Part shown: positions 7,769-16,474 of the stretch, in pieces | Layout of the letters: every line of letters starts with the position of its first letter | Position numbering within the stretch: position 1 is the stretch's first letter | Assembly: GCF_001665625.1 (NCBI RefSeq) | Contig: NZ_LZSY01000171.1 | Location: 1 to 64,000, forward strand | Direction: 5' to 3' | DNA length: 64,000 nt | Source: Mycolicibacterium peregrinum | GTDB taxonomy: Bacteria; Actinomycetota; Actinomycetes; Mycobacteriales; Mycobacteriaceae | Notes under the pieces: model-generated | The model's database searches: none | Told to the model about the DNA's origin: nothing | Seen by the model: the letters and a program-made list of their open reading frames with translations, nothing else | Made by a program: the position numbers and the translations under genes

Positions 7769-9022
7769 ATGAGCGCTGAGCTGATCGTCCTGGTGCTGTT
7801 GATAGCAACAGCACTGGCCTTTGACTTCACAAACGGCTTTCACGACACCGGCAATGCCATGGCCACTTCGATCGCCACGGGGGCGCTGAAGCCCAAGACC
7901 GCTGTGATCCTGGCGGGTGTCCTCAACCTGGTCGGCGCGTTCCTCTCGGTCGAGGTGGCCGTCACGGTCACCACATCGGTGCTCAAGATTCAGGACAGCA
8001 AGACGGGGTCGCTGGTATCCGGCATCGATGCCTCGACGGGTCTCACGATCATCTTCGCCGGCCTGATCGGCGGCATCCTGTGGAACCTGTTGACCTGGCT
8101 CTTCGGCATTCCGTCCAGCTCGTCGCACGCGCTCTTCGGCGGTCTGATCGGCGCCGGGCTGGCAGCTATCGGACTGTCCGGGGTCAACTGGTCCGGCGTC
8201 CTCCAGAAGGTGCTCATCCCCGCGATCGCGGCTCCGTTCATCGCCTGCCTCGTCGCTGCGGCCGGAACCTGGCTGGTCTACCGCATCACCCGCAACGTGC
8301 TGAAGAAGCGCCGCGAGCAGGGTTTCCGTTGGGGACAGATCGCCACCGCCTCGCTGGTCGCCCTGTCGCACGGAACGAACGACGCCCAGAAGACCATGGG
8401 TGTCATCGCGCTCGCCCTCATCACCACCGGGCACCTCACCGGGGATGTGAAGGAGAACGGTCTGCCGTTCTGGATCATCGCCTCCTGCGCACTGGCCATC
8501 GGCCTCGGCACCTACATCGGCGGCTGGCGCGTCATCCGCACGCTGGGCAAGGGCCTGGTCGAGATCGAATCCCCGCAGGGGCTGGCCGCCGAAGCATCCT
8601 CGGCCGCAATCATTTTGAGCTCCAGCGCCGCGGGTATGGCGCTGTCCACAACTCACGTCGCCACCGGCTCGATCCTCGGTAGCGGCGTCGGCAAGCCGGG
8701 CGCCGAGGTGCGTTGGGCCGTGGCCGGACGCATGGCGATGGCCTGGCTGATCACGCTGCCCGCCGCCGGAATCGTCGGCGCGCTGGCTTTCTGGCTGTCG
8801 CACGGTGTCGAGTCGCTCACCGGGGCGGCGCTCGCCGGCGACGGCCTGATCTTCCTGATCCTGGTCGCCCTGTCCGGATACATGTGGTGGCGCGCTCAGC
8901 AGCAGAAGGTCGACCACAAGAACGTCAATGCCGATTGGGATGACTCCACCAACTCGGTCGTGCCGGCCGAGGTGCGTGAGGCCGGCAAGCCTGCCGCCAC
9001 AGTCGACAAAGCCGCAGTCTGA
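7769..9022 (+). CDS. pitA: Low-affinity inorganic phosphate transporter PitA
   Basis: The protein has 417 residues with about ten membrane helices. It carries the duplicated PiT signature: DFTNGFHDTGNAMATSIATG near the N-terminus, and a second copy after the middle, ALSHGTNDAQKTMGVIALAL. PiT proteins import metal-phosphate with protons. The ATG at 7769 is preferred over an upstream in-frame start because the first helix then begins directly. It corresponds to Rv0545c and keeps its partners (DUF3349, small membrane protein), here with pitA in the opposite orientation to menE. A PHO-box-like repeat lies upstream. Confidence 0.95.
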   Translation: MSAELIVLVLLIATALAFDFTNGFHDTGNAMATSIATGALKPKTAVILAGVLNLVGAFLSVEVAVTVTTSVLKIQDSKTGSLVSGIDASTGLTIIFAGLIGGILWNLLTWLFGIPSSSSHALFGGLIGAGLAAIGLSGVNWSGVLQKVLIPAIAAPFIACLVAAAGTWLVYRITRNVLKKRREQGFRWGQIATASLVALSHGTNDAQKTMGVIALALITTGHLTGDVKENGLPFWIIASCALAIGLGTYIGGWRVIRTLGKGLVEIESPQGLAAEASSAAIILSSSAAGMALSTTHVATGSILGSGVGKPGAEVRWAVAGRMAMAWLITLPAAGIVGALAFWLSHGVESLTGAALAGDGLIFLILVALSGYMWWRAQQQKVDHKNVNADWDDSTNSVVPAEVREAGKPAATVDKAAV

Positions 9023-9047
9023 CCGGATCTAGCTAAGGAATCAGCTG

Positions 9048-9332
9048 ATGATTTATGTGGACTCCATCTTCAAGGTGCTGGTTGTGGGGTTGATCCTCGG
9101 AGCTGGTCTGCCTGCGGTGTTCGCCACAGGTCTGGTGGCCTACTCGAACGGCGCCGGCGGCACTCACGAGGACGGCACCGTCGTGGCGCCCAACCCGGTG
9201 CTGAAGTTCCTCGGTCTGGCGCTCTTCGCCGTCGTCGCCGCGGTGATCGTGATCGCGATCCTGTGGATCACCAAGACCACGATCATTCATCACTTCGGAT
9301 TCAACCCCGTCCCGTTCATTCCGGGTAAGTGA
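9048..9332 (+). CDS. Small two-helix membrane protein (Rv0544c-like)
   Basis: This 94-residue protein has two hydrophobic segments, about residues 6-28 (VLVVGLILGAGLPAVFATGL) and 48-68 (FLGLALFAVVAAVIVIAILW). Between them is a hydrophilic linker, and a short His-containing tail follows. I know no functional domain in it. It starts 25 bp after pitA and ends 7 bp before the next DUF3349 gene, so it is in the pitA operon. The same gene accompanies pitA in M. tuberculosis, which suggests an accessory role with the transporter. Confidence 0.8.
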   Translation: MIYVDSIFKVLVVGLILGAGLPAVFATGLVAYSNGAGGTHEDGTVVAPNPVLKFLGLALFAVVAAVIVIAILWITKTTIIHHFGFNPVPFIPGK

Positions 9333-9339
9333 GCGCAGC

Positions 9340-9648
9340 ATGACCGAAACGACGAGCTTCCTCGACAACGTGCTGAGCTGGTTGCGGGCCGGCTATCCGG
9401 AGGGCGTGCCGCACAAGGACCAGTTCGCCCTGCTGGCGTTGCTGACCCGGTCACTGTCCGAGGACGAGGTGGTCCGGGCCACCCACGACATCCTGCGCTC
9501 CTCCGACGGGGACAGCCCTGTCACCGACGACGAGATCCGGGACGCGGTGCAGAACGTCATCGACAAGGAACCGCTTCCAGAAGAGGTCAACCAGGTCGCC
9601 GCTCGGCTGGCCTCGGTGGGCTGGCCGCTGTCGACCCCGACGCGCTGA
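9340..9648 (+). CDS. DUF3349-family protein, second paralogue
   Basis: The protein has 102 residues and lacks the acidic tail of its paralogue at 7141-7503. Shared features are the RAGYPEGVP motif, LLALLTRSLSEDEV and a terminal ARLASVGWPL. It is the last gene of the apparent pitA operon. The duplication brackets pitA: one copy travels with menE and one with the transporter. Function is unknown. Confidence 0.85.
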   Translation: MTETTSFLDNVLSWLRAGYPEGVPHKDQFALLALLTRSLSEDEVVRATHDILRSSDGDSPVTDDEIRDAVQNVIDKEPLPEEVNQVAARLASVGWPLSTPTR

Positions 9649-9731
9649 GGGACACGGGCATATTTGAGCCCGGCTGTTGACTTTGAGTTCACGCGCACCG
9701 CAACCCGCACAAGTGCAGCGTCAGTTCCAAG

Positions 9732-10112
9732 TCAGCGCGTGTCCCGCCGGAGTGGATGAGTGTCGGGCACCTGGACAAAAATCAGGGTGATGCCGTCGGG
9801 GTCGATCACGTGCATTTCGTGCAGACCCCACGGTTCCTGGGTCGCGGCGCGGGCGATGGTCACGCCGCGGGTTTCCAGTTCAGCCTGGGTGGCGTAGACG
9901 TCGCGCACCTGCAGCCACAGCGCTCCGGGGAACACCCCGGATTCGGTGGGGCTGTGGTGCCCGGCCAGCTCGATCAGTGACTGGCCCGCGTAAAACACTG
10001 TGCCTGCACCGTATTCGCGGGCGATGGCCAAGCCGATCCCATCGCGGTAGAACTCCACTGACTTCGGGTAATCGACCGGTCGGATCAACATCCTGCTGGC
10101 CAGGATCTCCAT
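9732..10112 (-). CDS. VOC (glyoxalase/dioxygenase-fold) protein (Rv0546c-like)
   Basis: The protein has 126 residues, a single vicinal-oxygen-chelate domain. Landmarks are RPVDYPKSVEFYRDGIGLAI at residues 12-31, LIELAGHH in the middle and PWGLHEMHVIDPDGITLIFV near the C-terminus, which supplies the usual late His and acidic metal ligands. VOC enzymes include glyoxalases, dioxygenases and resistance proteins, so the reaction is not defined. Its position beside the pitA/DUF3349 genes matches Rv0546c. It marks the left boundary of the inserted catabolic block. Confidence 0.85.
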   Translation of the reverse strand: MEILASRMLIRPVDYPKSVEFYRDGIGLAIAREYGAGTVFYAGQSLIELAGHHSPTESGVFPGALWLQVRDVYATQAELETRGVTIARAATQEPWGLHEMHVIDPDGITLIFVQVPDTHPLRRDTR

Positions 10113-10160
10113 ATCCCTTGTCTACCACCGCCGGGTGCCGGGGCGAATCCGCGACACGGG

Positions 10161-11537
10161 TCAGTCGGGGCGCCCCGGCATCCGGCGGGCGCGGTCGCTG
10201 GCCCGCAATCCGATGGCGAACGCGGCCTGGTCCTCGAAACTCATCGGGTTTCGTCCGGTGATCTCGTGGATGCGGCTCAACCGGTGACGCACGGTGTTGG
10301 TGTGCAGGAACAACTCACGGGCGGTGTCGATGAGCGACCCATTGGTGGCCAGGAAGGTGCGCAGCGTTCGCACGTGCTGGGTGCCCCGCCCGTTGTCCAG
10401 GGTCTCCAGCGGGTCGATGAGCTGGCTTTTGAACGGGGCCAACCGGTTCAGCGGCAAGCCTTCGAGCAGGCTGTCGAACGTGCTCAGCTGATCAGGGCCG
10501 ATGCTGCCGCCGTGCTGCTGGGCAAGGTCGAGGGCGATGCGGGCCTGGGTGATCGCCGCGCCCAGTTCGGACAGCGGAGCGGCGGCGGCGTGGCCCGAGG
10601 GCAGGGACAGTTCGCCCGGGTGCTGGGCCCGCGGGCCGGCCTCCAGTACCAGGCATACCTCGGGTGCATCGCCGACCAGGGCATCGGGAAATGCCATCGA
10701 CAACACGGCCCCGGCCCCGGCCGGCCAGGCCGAGCAGGCGAGCTCGGGGGCCGCCAGCCCCGGCCAGTCCAGTAGCTGATTGAGGGCGTCGGGCAGCAGC
10801 ATGCGTCGCTCGATCAGCGACAGCAGTTGCCCGACGCGTTCGCGGGAGAGTGCGGATTCGATGTCGCGTTCGCCCTGGGCGGCCTGGACGAATCGGCCGA
10901 TGAGGTCCAGCACCGTGGGCTCCGGTGGCTCGTCGCTGCCGACCGAGGTGAGGGTTCCCAAGTCGCCGAGCGGGACACCGGCCCCTGCACCCGCGGACGC
11001 CTGGTCGGGATCCACCAGGAGATGGCAGCCCAGCACCTCGCCTGCCCGGTCCAGCAACTGGCGCACCGACTCACGTCGCCGTTGGGACGAGAGCAGTTCG
11101 GGCATCAGGGAATTGGTGGCCCGCGCTACGGCGATCTCGCCGCCGACCTGGAAGTCGGCGACGTAGCGGCTCACCGAGGAGAACGGCACATTGGGTGGGG
11201 CGATGAGGACCGGTAGGCCGGCGCGTGCGGCCGAGGTGAGCAAGGCAGCCGGAACGGCGTCGTGCACATCGCCGATGCCGAAGCACAGGCCGGCCGCCCC
11301 GGACCGGCTCAGCGATTCGACGAACGCCGCGCAGTCCTGCTCGGTCTGCAGGCTGATGCCCACTGTGCAGACCAGTTCACCGCCGTGCAGGTACCTCGAC
11401 GGGTCCCGTAACTCGGTGGTGTGCACCCAGTTGATCCGGTGATCCAGGTCGCCGGTTGGCTCGTCGGGAGTGAGCAGCCCACGGTGTGACTCGAGGAGGT
11501 CGCGCAGTGTCGGTTTGACATCGCCGCGGTCCGACAT
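10161..11537 (-). CDS. PucR-family transcriptional regulator
   Basis: The protein has 458 residues. The first ~130 match a PucR ligand-sensing domain (WVHTTELRDPSRYLHGGELV, then TVGISL). The C-terminal ~60 carry the PucR helix-turn-helix: LFLHTNTVRHRLSRIHEITG preceded by FLATNGSLIDTAREL. The family is known for control of purine, amine and other nitrogen-compound catabolism. The gene is divergent from a permease-SDR-SDR-ureohydrolase-deacetylase operon, which is its probable target. Confidence 0.9.
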   Translation of the reverse strand: MSDRGDVKPTLRDLLESHRGLLTPDEPTGDLDHRINWVHTTELRDPSRYLHGGELVCTVGISLQTEQDCAAFVESLSRSGAAGLCFGIGDVHDAVPAALLTSAARAGLPVLIAPPNVPFSSVSRYVADFQVGGEIAVARATNSLMPELLSSQRRRESVRQLLDRAGEVLGCHLLVDPDQASAGAGAGVPLGDLGTLTSVGSDEPPEPTVLDLIGRFVQAAQGERDIESALSRERVGQLLSLIERRMLLPDALNQLLDWPGLAAPELACSAWPAGAGAVLSMAFPDALVGDAPEVCLVLEAGPRAQHPGELSLPSGHAAAAPLSELGAAITQARIALDLAQQHGGSIGPDQLSTFDSLLEGLPLNRLAPFKSQLIDPLETLDNGRGTQHVRTLRTFLATNGSLIDTARELFLHTNTVRHRLSRIHEITGRNPMSFEDQAAFAIGLRASDRARRMPGRPD

Positions 11538-11579
11538 GGGGTGAGCGTAACGCCGTCGTCATCCCCGTGCCCGCCGGCA

Positions 11580-11595
11580 TTGTCGGATCCTCCAA
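11580..11595. promoter_or_regulatory. Imperfect dyad in the pucR/permease divergent region
   Basis: TTGTCGGATCCTCCAA has a GGATCC centre and TTG/CAA ends, symmetric at 12 of 16 positions. A second short dyad lies at 11651-11669 (TTACGCC and GGCGTGA). Either could be an operator for the PucR regulator. No direct evidence exists beyond position and symmetry. Confidence 0.3.
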
Positions 11596-11701
11596 TGGCA
11601 GCGTGGTGTGACAGTGGATTCGCAGCGTGTTGGTCGCATTCGCTTGGTGGTTACGCCACTGCGGCGTGATAGTTCCTCCAACCACACAGAGGGAGCACAC
11701 G

Positions 11702-13195
11702 ATGACTGCATCGCCGATCTCGTTGCCCGAGCACGACACGGACGGGCCCAACGTGCTGCGGCGCGAATTCTCGCTGTGGTCGGCCTTCGCCTTTGCTTTT
11801 GCGTTCATCTCGCCGATCGTCGCGCTCTACGGAATCTTCGGTCTGGCGCTGTCCTCGGCCGGCCCGAGTTTCTGGTGGGGATTCGCGCTCGTGTTCGGCG
11901 GTCAGCTGCTGGTCGCCCTGGTCTTCGCGATGCTGGTGTCGCGCTGGCCGTTGGAGGGTTCTATATACCAGTGGTCGCGGCGGCTGCTCGGCACGTCCTA
12001 CGGCTGGTTCGCCGGCTGGGTGTACATGTGGACGTTGGTGATCGCGATGGCGACCGTGGCGCTGGGCGCCGCCGGGTTCGTGGCGAACATCGCCGGGGTG
12101 GAATCGCCGTCCGGCCGCCTACGTGCCGTCATCGCGCTGGTGATCCTGCTCGGCGGGACCGCGATCAACCTGATCGGCCGCGGTGCGCTCAAGGTGTTCA
12201 TGACGGCCAGCATCGTGGCCGAGGTGATCGGTTCGATCGGGCTGGGCACCTGGCTGTTGCTGTTCCACCGCAACAACTCGTTGTCGGTGCTGTTCGACGG
12301 CGGCGGTCCCGAGGTGGACACCTGGAGCTACCTGGGCGGGCCGTTCCTGATCGCGGTGGCGTTCATCGGATTCTCGTTCGTCGGGTTCGAGAGTGCGGGC
12401 GCCATCGCCGAGGAGGTCCATGAGCCGCGGCGGGACCTGCCCAAGGCCGTGCTCTTCTCGCTGGGTTTCATCGCGCTGGTGGTGGCCTACTCCAGCCTGG
12501 CGATCATCCTTGCGATCCCTGACCTGGATGCGGTGATCTCCGGCTCCGTGGCCGACCCGGTGTACGAAACCCTCACGGCCGCACTGGGCCACGGCATCGC
12601 CAAACCGGTCGAGATGCTGTTCGTCATCGGCTTCCTGGCCAGCTTCCTGGCATTGCAGACCTCCGCGTCCCGGGTGATCTGGGCCTACGCCCGTGACGGC
12701 GCGCTGCCGGCCTCGAAGGCGCTGGCCCGGTTGCGTGGTGAGGCGCGGATCCCGGTGGTGCCGATCCTGGTCACCACGGTGGTCGGCGGGGCACTGTTCC
12801 TGCTGTCCATCGTGGCCGGCGACATCTATTCGCTCATGGTCAATTTCACCGCCGGCGGCTTCTACCTGGCCTTCCTGTTCCCGTTGATCGGGTTCGTGGT
12901 GGTGCTGGCCCGACGGAGCTGGACGGACGGCGCGTTCAGCCTGGGCCGTGCCACAGTTCCGGTCGCGGTGGTGGCTGCGGTGTGGGCGGTTCTGCAGACC
13001 CTCAACATCGCCTGGCCGAGGCCGGTTTTCGAGCAGCGCTACCTGGACTGGTCGGTGTGGATCGGGGTGGCCGTGCTGGGCATGATCGGGCTGGCCGTCC
13101 TGCTCAGTGTGCGGCAGCGGATCGTGAGCGCCGCGGTGATCGACGACGTCGAGGCCCTGGACGAGCGCGCCGACGGGGAAGGTGGGAAGCGATGA
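11702..13195 (+). CDS. APC-family amino acid/amine permease
   Basis: This 497-residue protein has about twelve membrane helices. The N-terminal helix region FAFAFAFISPIVALYGIFGL and the segment FIGFSFVGFESAGAIAEEVHEPRRD (split across 12361-12435) are typical of APC-superfamily transporters related to amine and amino-acid permeases. The ATG follows GAGGGAGCACACG, a reasonable ribosome binding site. The stop overlaps the next SDR start (ATGA), so it is the first gene of the catabolic operon and probably imports its substrate. Confidence 0.92.
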   Translation: MTASPISLPEHDTDGPNVLRREFSLWSAFAFAFAFISPIVALYGIFGLALSSAGPSFWWGFALVFGGQLLVALVFAMLVSRWPLEGSIYQWSRRLLGTSYGWFAGWVYMWTLVIAMATVALGAAGFVANIAGVESPSGRLRAVIALVILLGGTAINLIGRGALKVFMTASIVAEVIGSIGLGTWLLLFHRNNSLSVLFDGGGPEVDTWSYLGGPFLIAVAFIGFSFVGFESAGAIAEEVHEPRRDLPKAVLFSLGFIALVVAYSSLAIILAIPDLDAVISGSVADPVYETLTAALGHGIAKPVEMLFVIGFLASFLALQTSASRVIWAYARDGALPASKALARLRGEARIPVVPILVTTVVGGALFLLSIVAGDIYSLMVNFTAGGFYLAFLFPLIGFVVVLARRSWTDGAFSLGRATVPVAVVAAVWAVLQTLNIAWPRPVFEQRYLDWSVWIGVAVLGMIGLAVLLSVRQRIVSAAVIDDVEALDERADGEGGKR

Positions 13196-13890
13196 CTGAA
13201 TCACCGGTCGCGGTCGTCACCGGAGGCGCCAGCGGAATCGGCGCCGCCGTGGTCACCGCCTTGCGGGAACGCGGATACGTCATCGGAACGCTCGATCTGT
13301 CGGGTTCGACCAAGGCGGATCACGCTGTCGCAGTAGATGTTTCCGATGGCACCGCGGTGACCGGTGCGGTCGACGAGATCCGCGCCGAACTCGGCCCGAT
13401 CACCGCGCTGGTGACCTCGGCGGGCCACTACGAGATGGCCCCGGTGAGCCAGATCAGCACCCAGGCCTGGCAGCGCATGCTGCGGGTGCACGTGGGCGGG
13501 TTGTTCCACGCCTCACGCGCGTGTCTGCCTGACATGCTCGCCCGGGGTTCGGGGGCGATGGTCGCGGTGGCCAGTGAGCTCGCGGTCGGTGGCGGCGACG
13601 GTGATGCCCATTACGCGGCGGCCAAAGGGGCCATTCTCGGCCTGGTGCGCAGCCTGGCCGCTGAGGTGGCCGGTCGCGGTGTCCGGGTGAACGCGGTGGC
13701 CCCGGGCCCTACCGACACTCCGTTGCTGTCCGACGATTCCCCTTGGCGTGCAGCGGATTATCTTTCGACGCTGCCGTTGGGTCGGCTGGTCACCCCGGTC
13801 GAGGTGGCGCAGTGTGTGCGATATCTGGTGTGTGACGCCACCTTCAGTACCGGTGACGTCGTCAATGTCAACGCAGGAGCGGTGATATGA
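13192..13890 (+). CDS. Short-chain dehydrogenase/reductase
   Basis: The protein has 232 residues. The nucleotide-binding motif TGGASGIG is at the N-terminus. The catalytic residues are a Ser in AVASELAV and the pair in HYAAAKGA (Tyr-x-x-x-Lys). NAVAPGPTDTPLL is the usual post-catalytic segment. It overlaps the permease stop and the next SDR start by ATGA junctions, so all three are coupled. The pairing of two SDRs suggests successive or stereochemically different oxidations in one pathway. The substrate is unknown. Confidence 0.9.
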   Translation: MTESPVAVVTGGASGIGAAVVTALRERGYVIGTLDLSGSTKADHAVAVDVSDGTAVTGAVDEIRAELGPITALVTSAGHYEMAPVSQISTQAWQRMLRVHVGGLFHASRACLPDMLARGSGAMVAVASELAVGGGDGDAHYAAAKGAILGLVRSLAAEVAGRGVRVNAVAPGPTDTPLLSDDSPWRAADYLSTLPLGRLVTPVEVAQCVRYLVCDATFSTGDVVNVNAGAVI

Positions 13891-14648
13891 GCTCGTTACA
13901 GGGACGGGTCGCGCTGGTCACCGGTGCCGCGCAGGGGATGGGCGCCGCGCATGCCCGGCGGCTGGCCGCGGCGGGAGCGACGGTCGCGGTCAACGACATT
14001 CGTTCTGGCGCCGGGTTGGATGCGTTGGCTGCCGAGATCGGTGGCCTGGCCGTCCCCGGGGATGTCTGTGATCCGCACGCCTGCGCTCAGATCGCTGACA
14101 CTGTGGCGGCCACAGCCGGTCGGCTCGACGTGTTGGTCGCCAACCACGCCTACATGACCATGGCCCCACTGTTGGAGCATGACGAGGCGGACTGGTGGCG
14201 GGTCATCGACACCAATCTCGGTGGCACCTTTCACCTGGTGCAGGCGGTGTTGCCGCATATGCGCAGGCTCGGCGCGGGCCGCATCGTGGTGATCTCCAGC
14301 GAGTGGGGTGTCACCGGCTGGCCCGAGGCCACCGCGTATGCGGCGTCCAAGGCCGGGCTCATCTCGTTGGTCAAGACCCTGGGCCGGGAATTGGCACCGG
14401 AGGGGATCATCGTGAACGCGGTGGCGCCCGGCGTGACCGACACTCCGCAGCTCGAGGTGGACGCGGATGCCGCCGGGATCACCTTGGCAGATGTGCACGC
14501 GCGCTACGCGGAGTCGATTCCGTTGGGCCGCATCGGCTCTGCCGACGAGATCGCGGCCGCGGTGCAGTTGCTGGCAGATTTCGACATGTCGGCTGTCGTC
14601 GGGCAGGTGATCTCCTGCAACGGCGGGGCGACGCGGACGAGAGTGTGA
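13887..14648 (+). CDS. Short-chain dehydrogenase/reductase
   Basis: This is a 253-residue classical SDR with TGAAQGMG near the N-terminus, a catalytic Ser in VVISSEWGV and the Tyr-x-x-x-Lys pair in AYAASKAGL, followed by VNAVAPGVTDTPQL. It is only moderately similar to the SDR directly upstream, so the pair is not a recent duplication. ATGA overlap with the preceding gene and a 22-bp gap to the ureohydrolase place it inside the operon. Confidence 0.9.
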   Translation: MSSLQGRVALVTGAAQGMGAAHARRLAAAGATVAVNDIRSGAGLDALAAEIGGLAVPGDVCDPHACAQIADTVAATAGRLDVLVANHAYMTMAPLLEHDEADWWRVIDTNLGGTFHLVQAVLPHMRRLGAGRIVVISSEWGVTGWPEATAYAASKAGLISLVKTLGRELAPEGIIVNAVAPGVTDTPQLEVDADAAGITLADVHARYAESIPLGRIGSADEIAAAVQLLADFDMSAVVGQVISCNGGATRTRV

Positions 14649-14670
14649 AGTGATGACGGAAGGAAATCAG

Positions 14671-15639
14671 GTGACGGGCCAGCCGTATGTGCGGTCGGAG
14701 ACGGGCAACGTCGGTCAGGTCGACGCTCGGGTGGTACCGCGGTACGCCGGTATCGCCACGTTCGCCCGGCTCCCACAGCGCCACGAGGTCTCTGACTACG
14801 ACATCGCCGTCGTCGGAGTGCCGTTCGACGCCGGCGTCACCTACCGGCCGGGTGCTCGGTTCGGTCCCGCCGCGATCCGGCAGGCCTCGCGTCTGCTGAA
14901 GCCGTACCACCCGGCGCTGGATGTCAGTCCGTTCGCCCAGGCGCAGGTGGTCGATGCCGGTGATATCGCGGCCAATCCGTTCGACATCGACGCTGCGGTG
15001 GACCAGATTCGGGACGGGATCTCCGAGTTGCTGACGGGGCCCGAGAAGCGGGTGGTGCTGCTCGGCGGGGACCACACCATCGCCCTGCCGGCCCTACAGG
15101 CGGTGCACGCGGTGCACGGCCCGGTGGCGCTGGTGCACTTCGACGCCCACCTCGACACCTGGGACACCTACTTCGGGGCACCCTGCACGCACGGCACCCC
15201 GTTCCGCCGGGCCTCCGAGCAGGGCCTGATCGTCAAGGGCCATTCTGCGCACGTCGGCATCCGCGGCTCGCTCTACGACCGCGCCGACCTGCTCGACGAC
15301 GAGTCCCTGGGGTTCACGGTGGTGCACTGCCGCGACATCGACCGCATCGGTGTGGACGGTGTCATCGAGCGGATCCTGCAGCGAGTCGGCGATCACCCGG
15401 TGTATGTGTCGATCGACATCGATGTGCTGGACCCGGGGTTCGCGCCGGGCACCGGGACTCCCGAGATCGGCGGGATGACCAGCCGGGAGCTGGTCGCGGT
15501 GCTGCGGGCCATGCGCGGGCTGTCGATCGTCGGTGCCGACGTGGTCGAGGTGGCCCCGGCCTACGACAGCGGCGACGTGACCGCGGTGGCCGCGGCCAAT
15601 CTGGCCTACGAACTGGTTACGCTGATGGCCGATGGCTGA
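14671..15639 (+). CDS. Agmatinase/ureohydrolase-family enzyme
   Basis: The protein has 322 residues and carries the full binuclear manganese site of ureohydrolases: LLGGDHTIALPAL, HFDAHLDTWDTYFG and VSIDIDVLDPGFAPGTGTPE. These enzymes hydrolyse guanidino compounds (arginine, agmatine, guanidinobutyrate) to urea plus an amine. I chose the GTG at 14671 because GGAAGG lies 7 nt upstream; in-frame GTG/ATG codons at 14650 and 14653 are alternatives. The reading frame overlaps the next gene by 8 bp. The context of permease, SDRs and a NodB-type hydrolase argues for a catabolic, not polyamine-biosynthetic, role. Agmatinase specificity is not proven. Confidence 0.9.
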   Translation: MTGQPYVRSETGNVGQVDARVVPRYAGIATFARLPQRHEVSDYDIAVVGVPFDAGVTYRPGARFGPAAIRQASRLLKPYHPALDVSPFAQAQVVDAGDIAANPFDIDAAVDQIRDGISELLTGPEKRVVLLGGDHTIALPALQAVHAVHGPVALVHFDAHLDTWDTYFGAPCTHGTPFRRASEQGLIVKGHSAHVGIRGSLYDRADLLDDESLGFTVVHCRDIDRIGVDGVIERILQRVGDHPVYVSIDIDVLDPGFAPGTGTPEIGGMTSRELVAVLRAMRGLSIVGADVVEVAPAYDSGDVTAVAAANLAYELVTLMADG

Positions 15640-16474
15640 ATTCTCTTGGCCGGACGGCAGAATCGCGGCGGCGGCATTCACCTTCGACGTGGATGCCGAG
15701 TCGGCGGTGCTGTGGGGCAACGAGGGCGCCGCGGCGCGGATGAGCGTGATGTCCCACCAGGCGTACGGGCCGCTGGTTGGGATTCCCCGGATCCTGGATC
15801 TGCTGGATCGCCATCAGATTCCGTCGACGTTCTTCGTCCCCGGCCACACCGCGCACCGGTACCCCGAGGCGGTGCGGGCGATCGTGGCCGCCGGGCATGA
15901 GATCGCCCACCACGGATATCTTCACGAGCAGCCGACGGCGCTGACGGTGCAGGAGGAGGTCGATGCACTGGACCGTGGGCTGGGGGCGCTGGCGGAGGTC
16001 GCCGGGGTGCGGCCTGTCGGTTACCGCGCGCCGATGTGGGACCTGTCGTGGCACACCCCCTCGCTGCTCGCGGAGCGCGGTTTCCTGTACGACTCAAGCC
16101 TGATGGACGCCGACTGCCCTTATGAGCTCGCCGTCGGTGACAGCTCGCTGGTGGAGATCCCCATCCAGTGGGCGCTCGACGACTGGGAGCAGTACTGCTA
16201 TCTGCCCGACATCTCCGGATCCGGTCTGATCGAGAGCCCGCGCAAGGCGCGGGAGATCTGGCAGCTGGAGTTCGACGCGCTCCGCCGCGCCGGGGCGTGC
16301 TGGGTGCTGACCAATCACCCGTTCCTGTCCGGACGGGCCTCGCGGGCAGCCGAACTCGACCACCTCATGCGATACGTGCGTGACCACGCCGATGTGTGGA
16401 CCACGAGTCTCGGGGCGATCGCCGAGCATGTGCGGTCGCTCGGACTTGAGCCCCGCAGCATCACCAAGCCGTGA
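15632..16474 (+). CDS. NodB/polysaccharide deacetylase-family hydrolase
   Basis: The protein has 280 residues without a signal peptide, so it is cytoplasmic. Metal-ligand motifs are AAFTFDVDAES (Asp) near residue 19 and HEIAHHGYLHE (two His) near residue 90. VGYRAPMWDLS is the third motif. The cytoplasmic members of this fold include cyclic-imide hydrolases and PuuE-type allantoinases, which open cyclic amides. With PucR control and a neighbouring ureohydrolase, such a ring-opening role is more plausible than cell-wall deacetylation, but this is inference. It overlaps the ureohydrolase stop by 8 bp, and its own stop abuts the convergent SDR stop. Confidence 0.88.
   Translation: MAEFSWPDGRIAAAAFTFDVDAESAVLWGNEGAAARMSVMSHQAYGPLVGIPRILDLLDRHQIPSTFFVPGHTAHRYPEAVRAIVAAGHEIAHHGYLHEQPTALTVQEEVDALDRGLGALAEVAGVRPVGYRAPMWDLSWHTPSLLAERGFLYDSSLMDADCPYELAVGDSSLVEIPIQWALDDWEQYCYLPDISGSGLIESPRKAREIWQLEFDALRRAGACWVLTNHPFLSGRASRAAELDHLMRYVRDHADVWTTSLGAIAEHVRSLGLEPRSITKP

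Noticed and set aside
10161..16474. Mobile element carrying the catabolic cluster
   Set aside because: No transposase, integrase, terminal repeats or target duplication could be seen at either boundary, and GC content does not obviously change.
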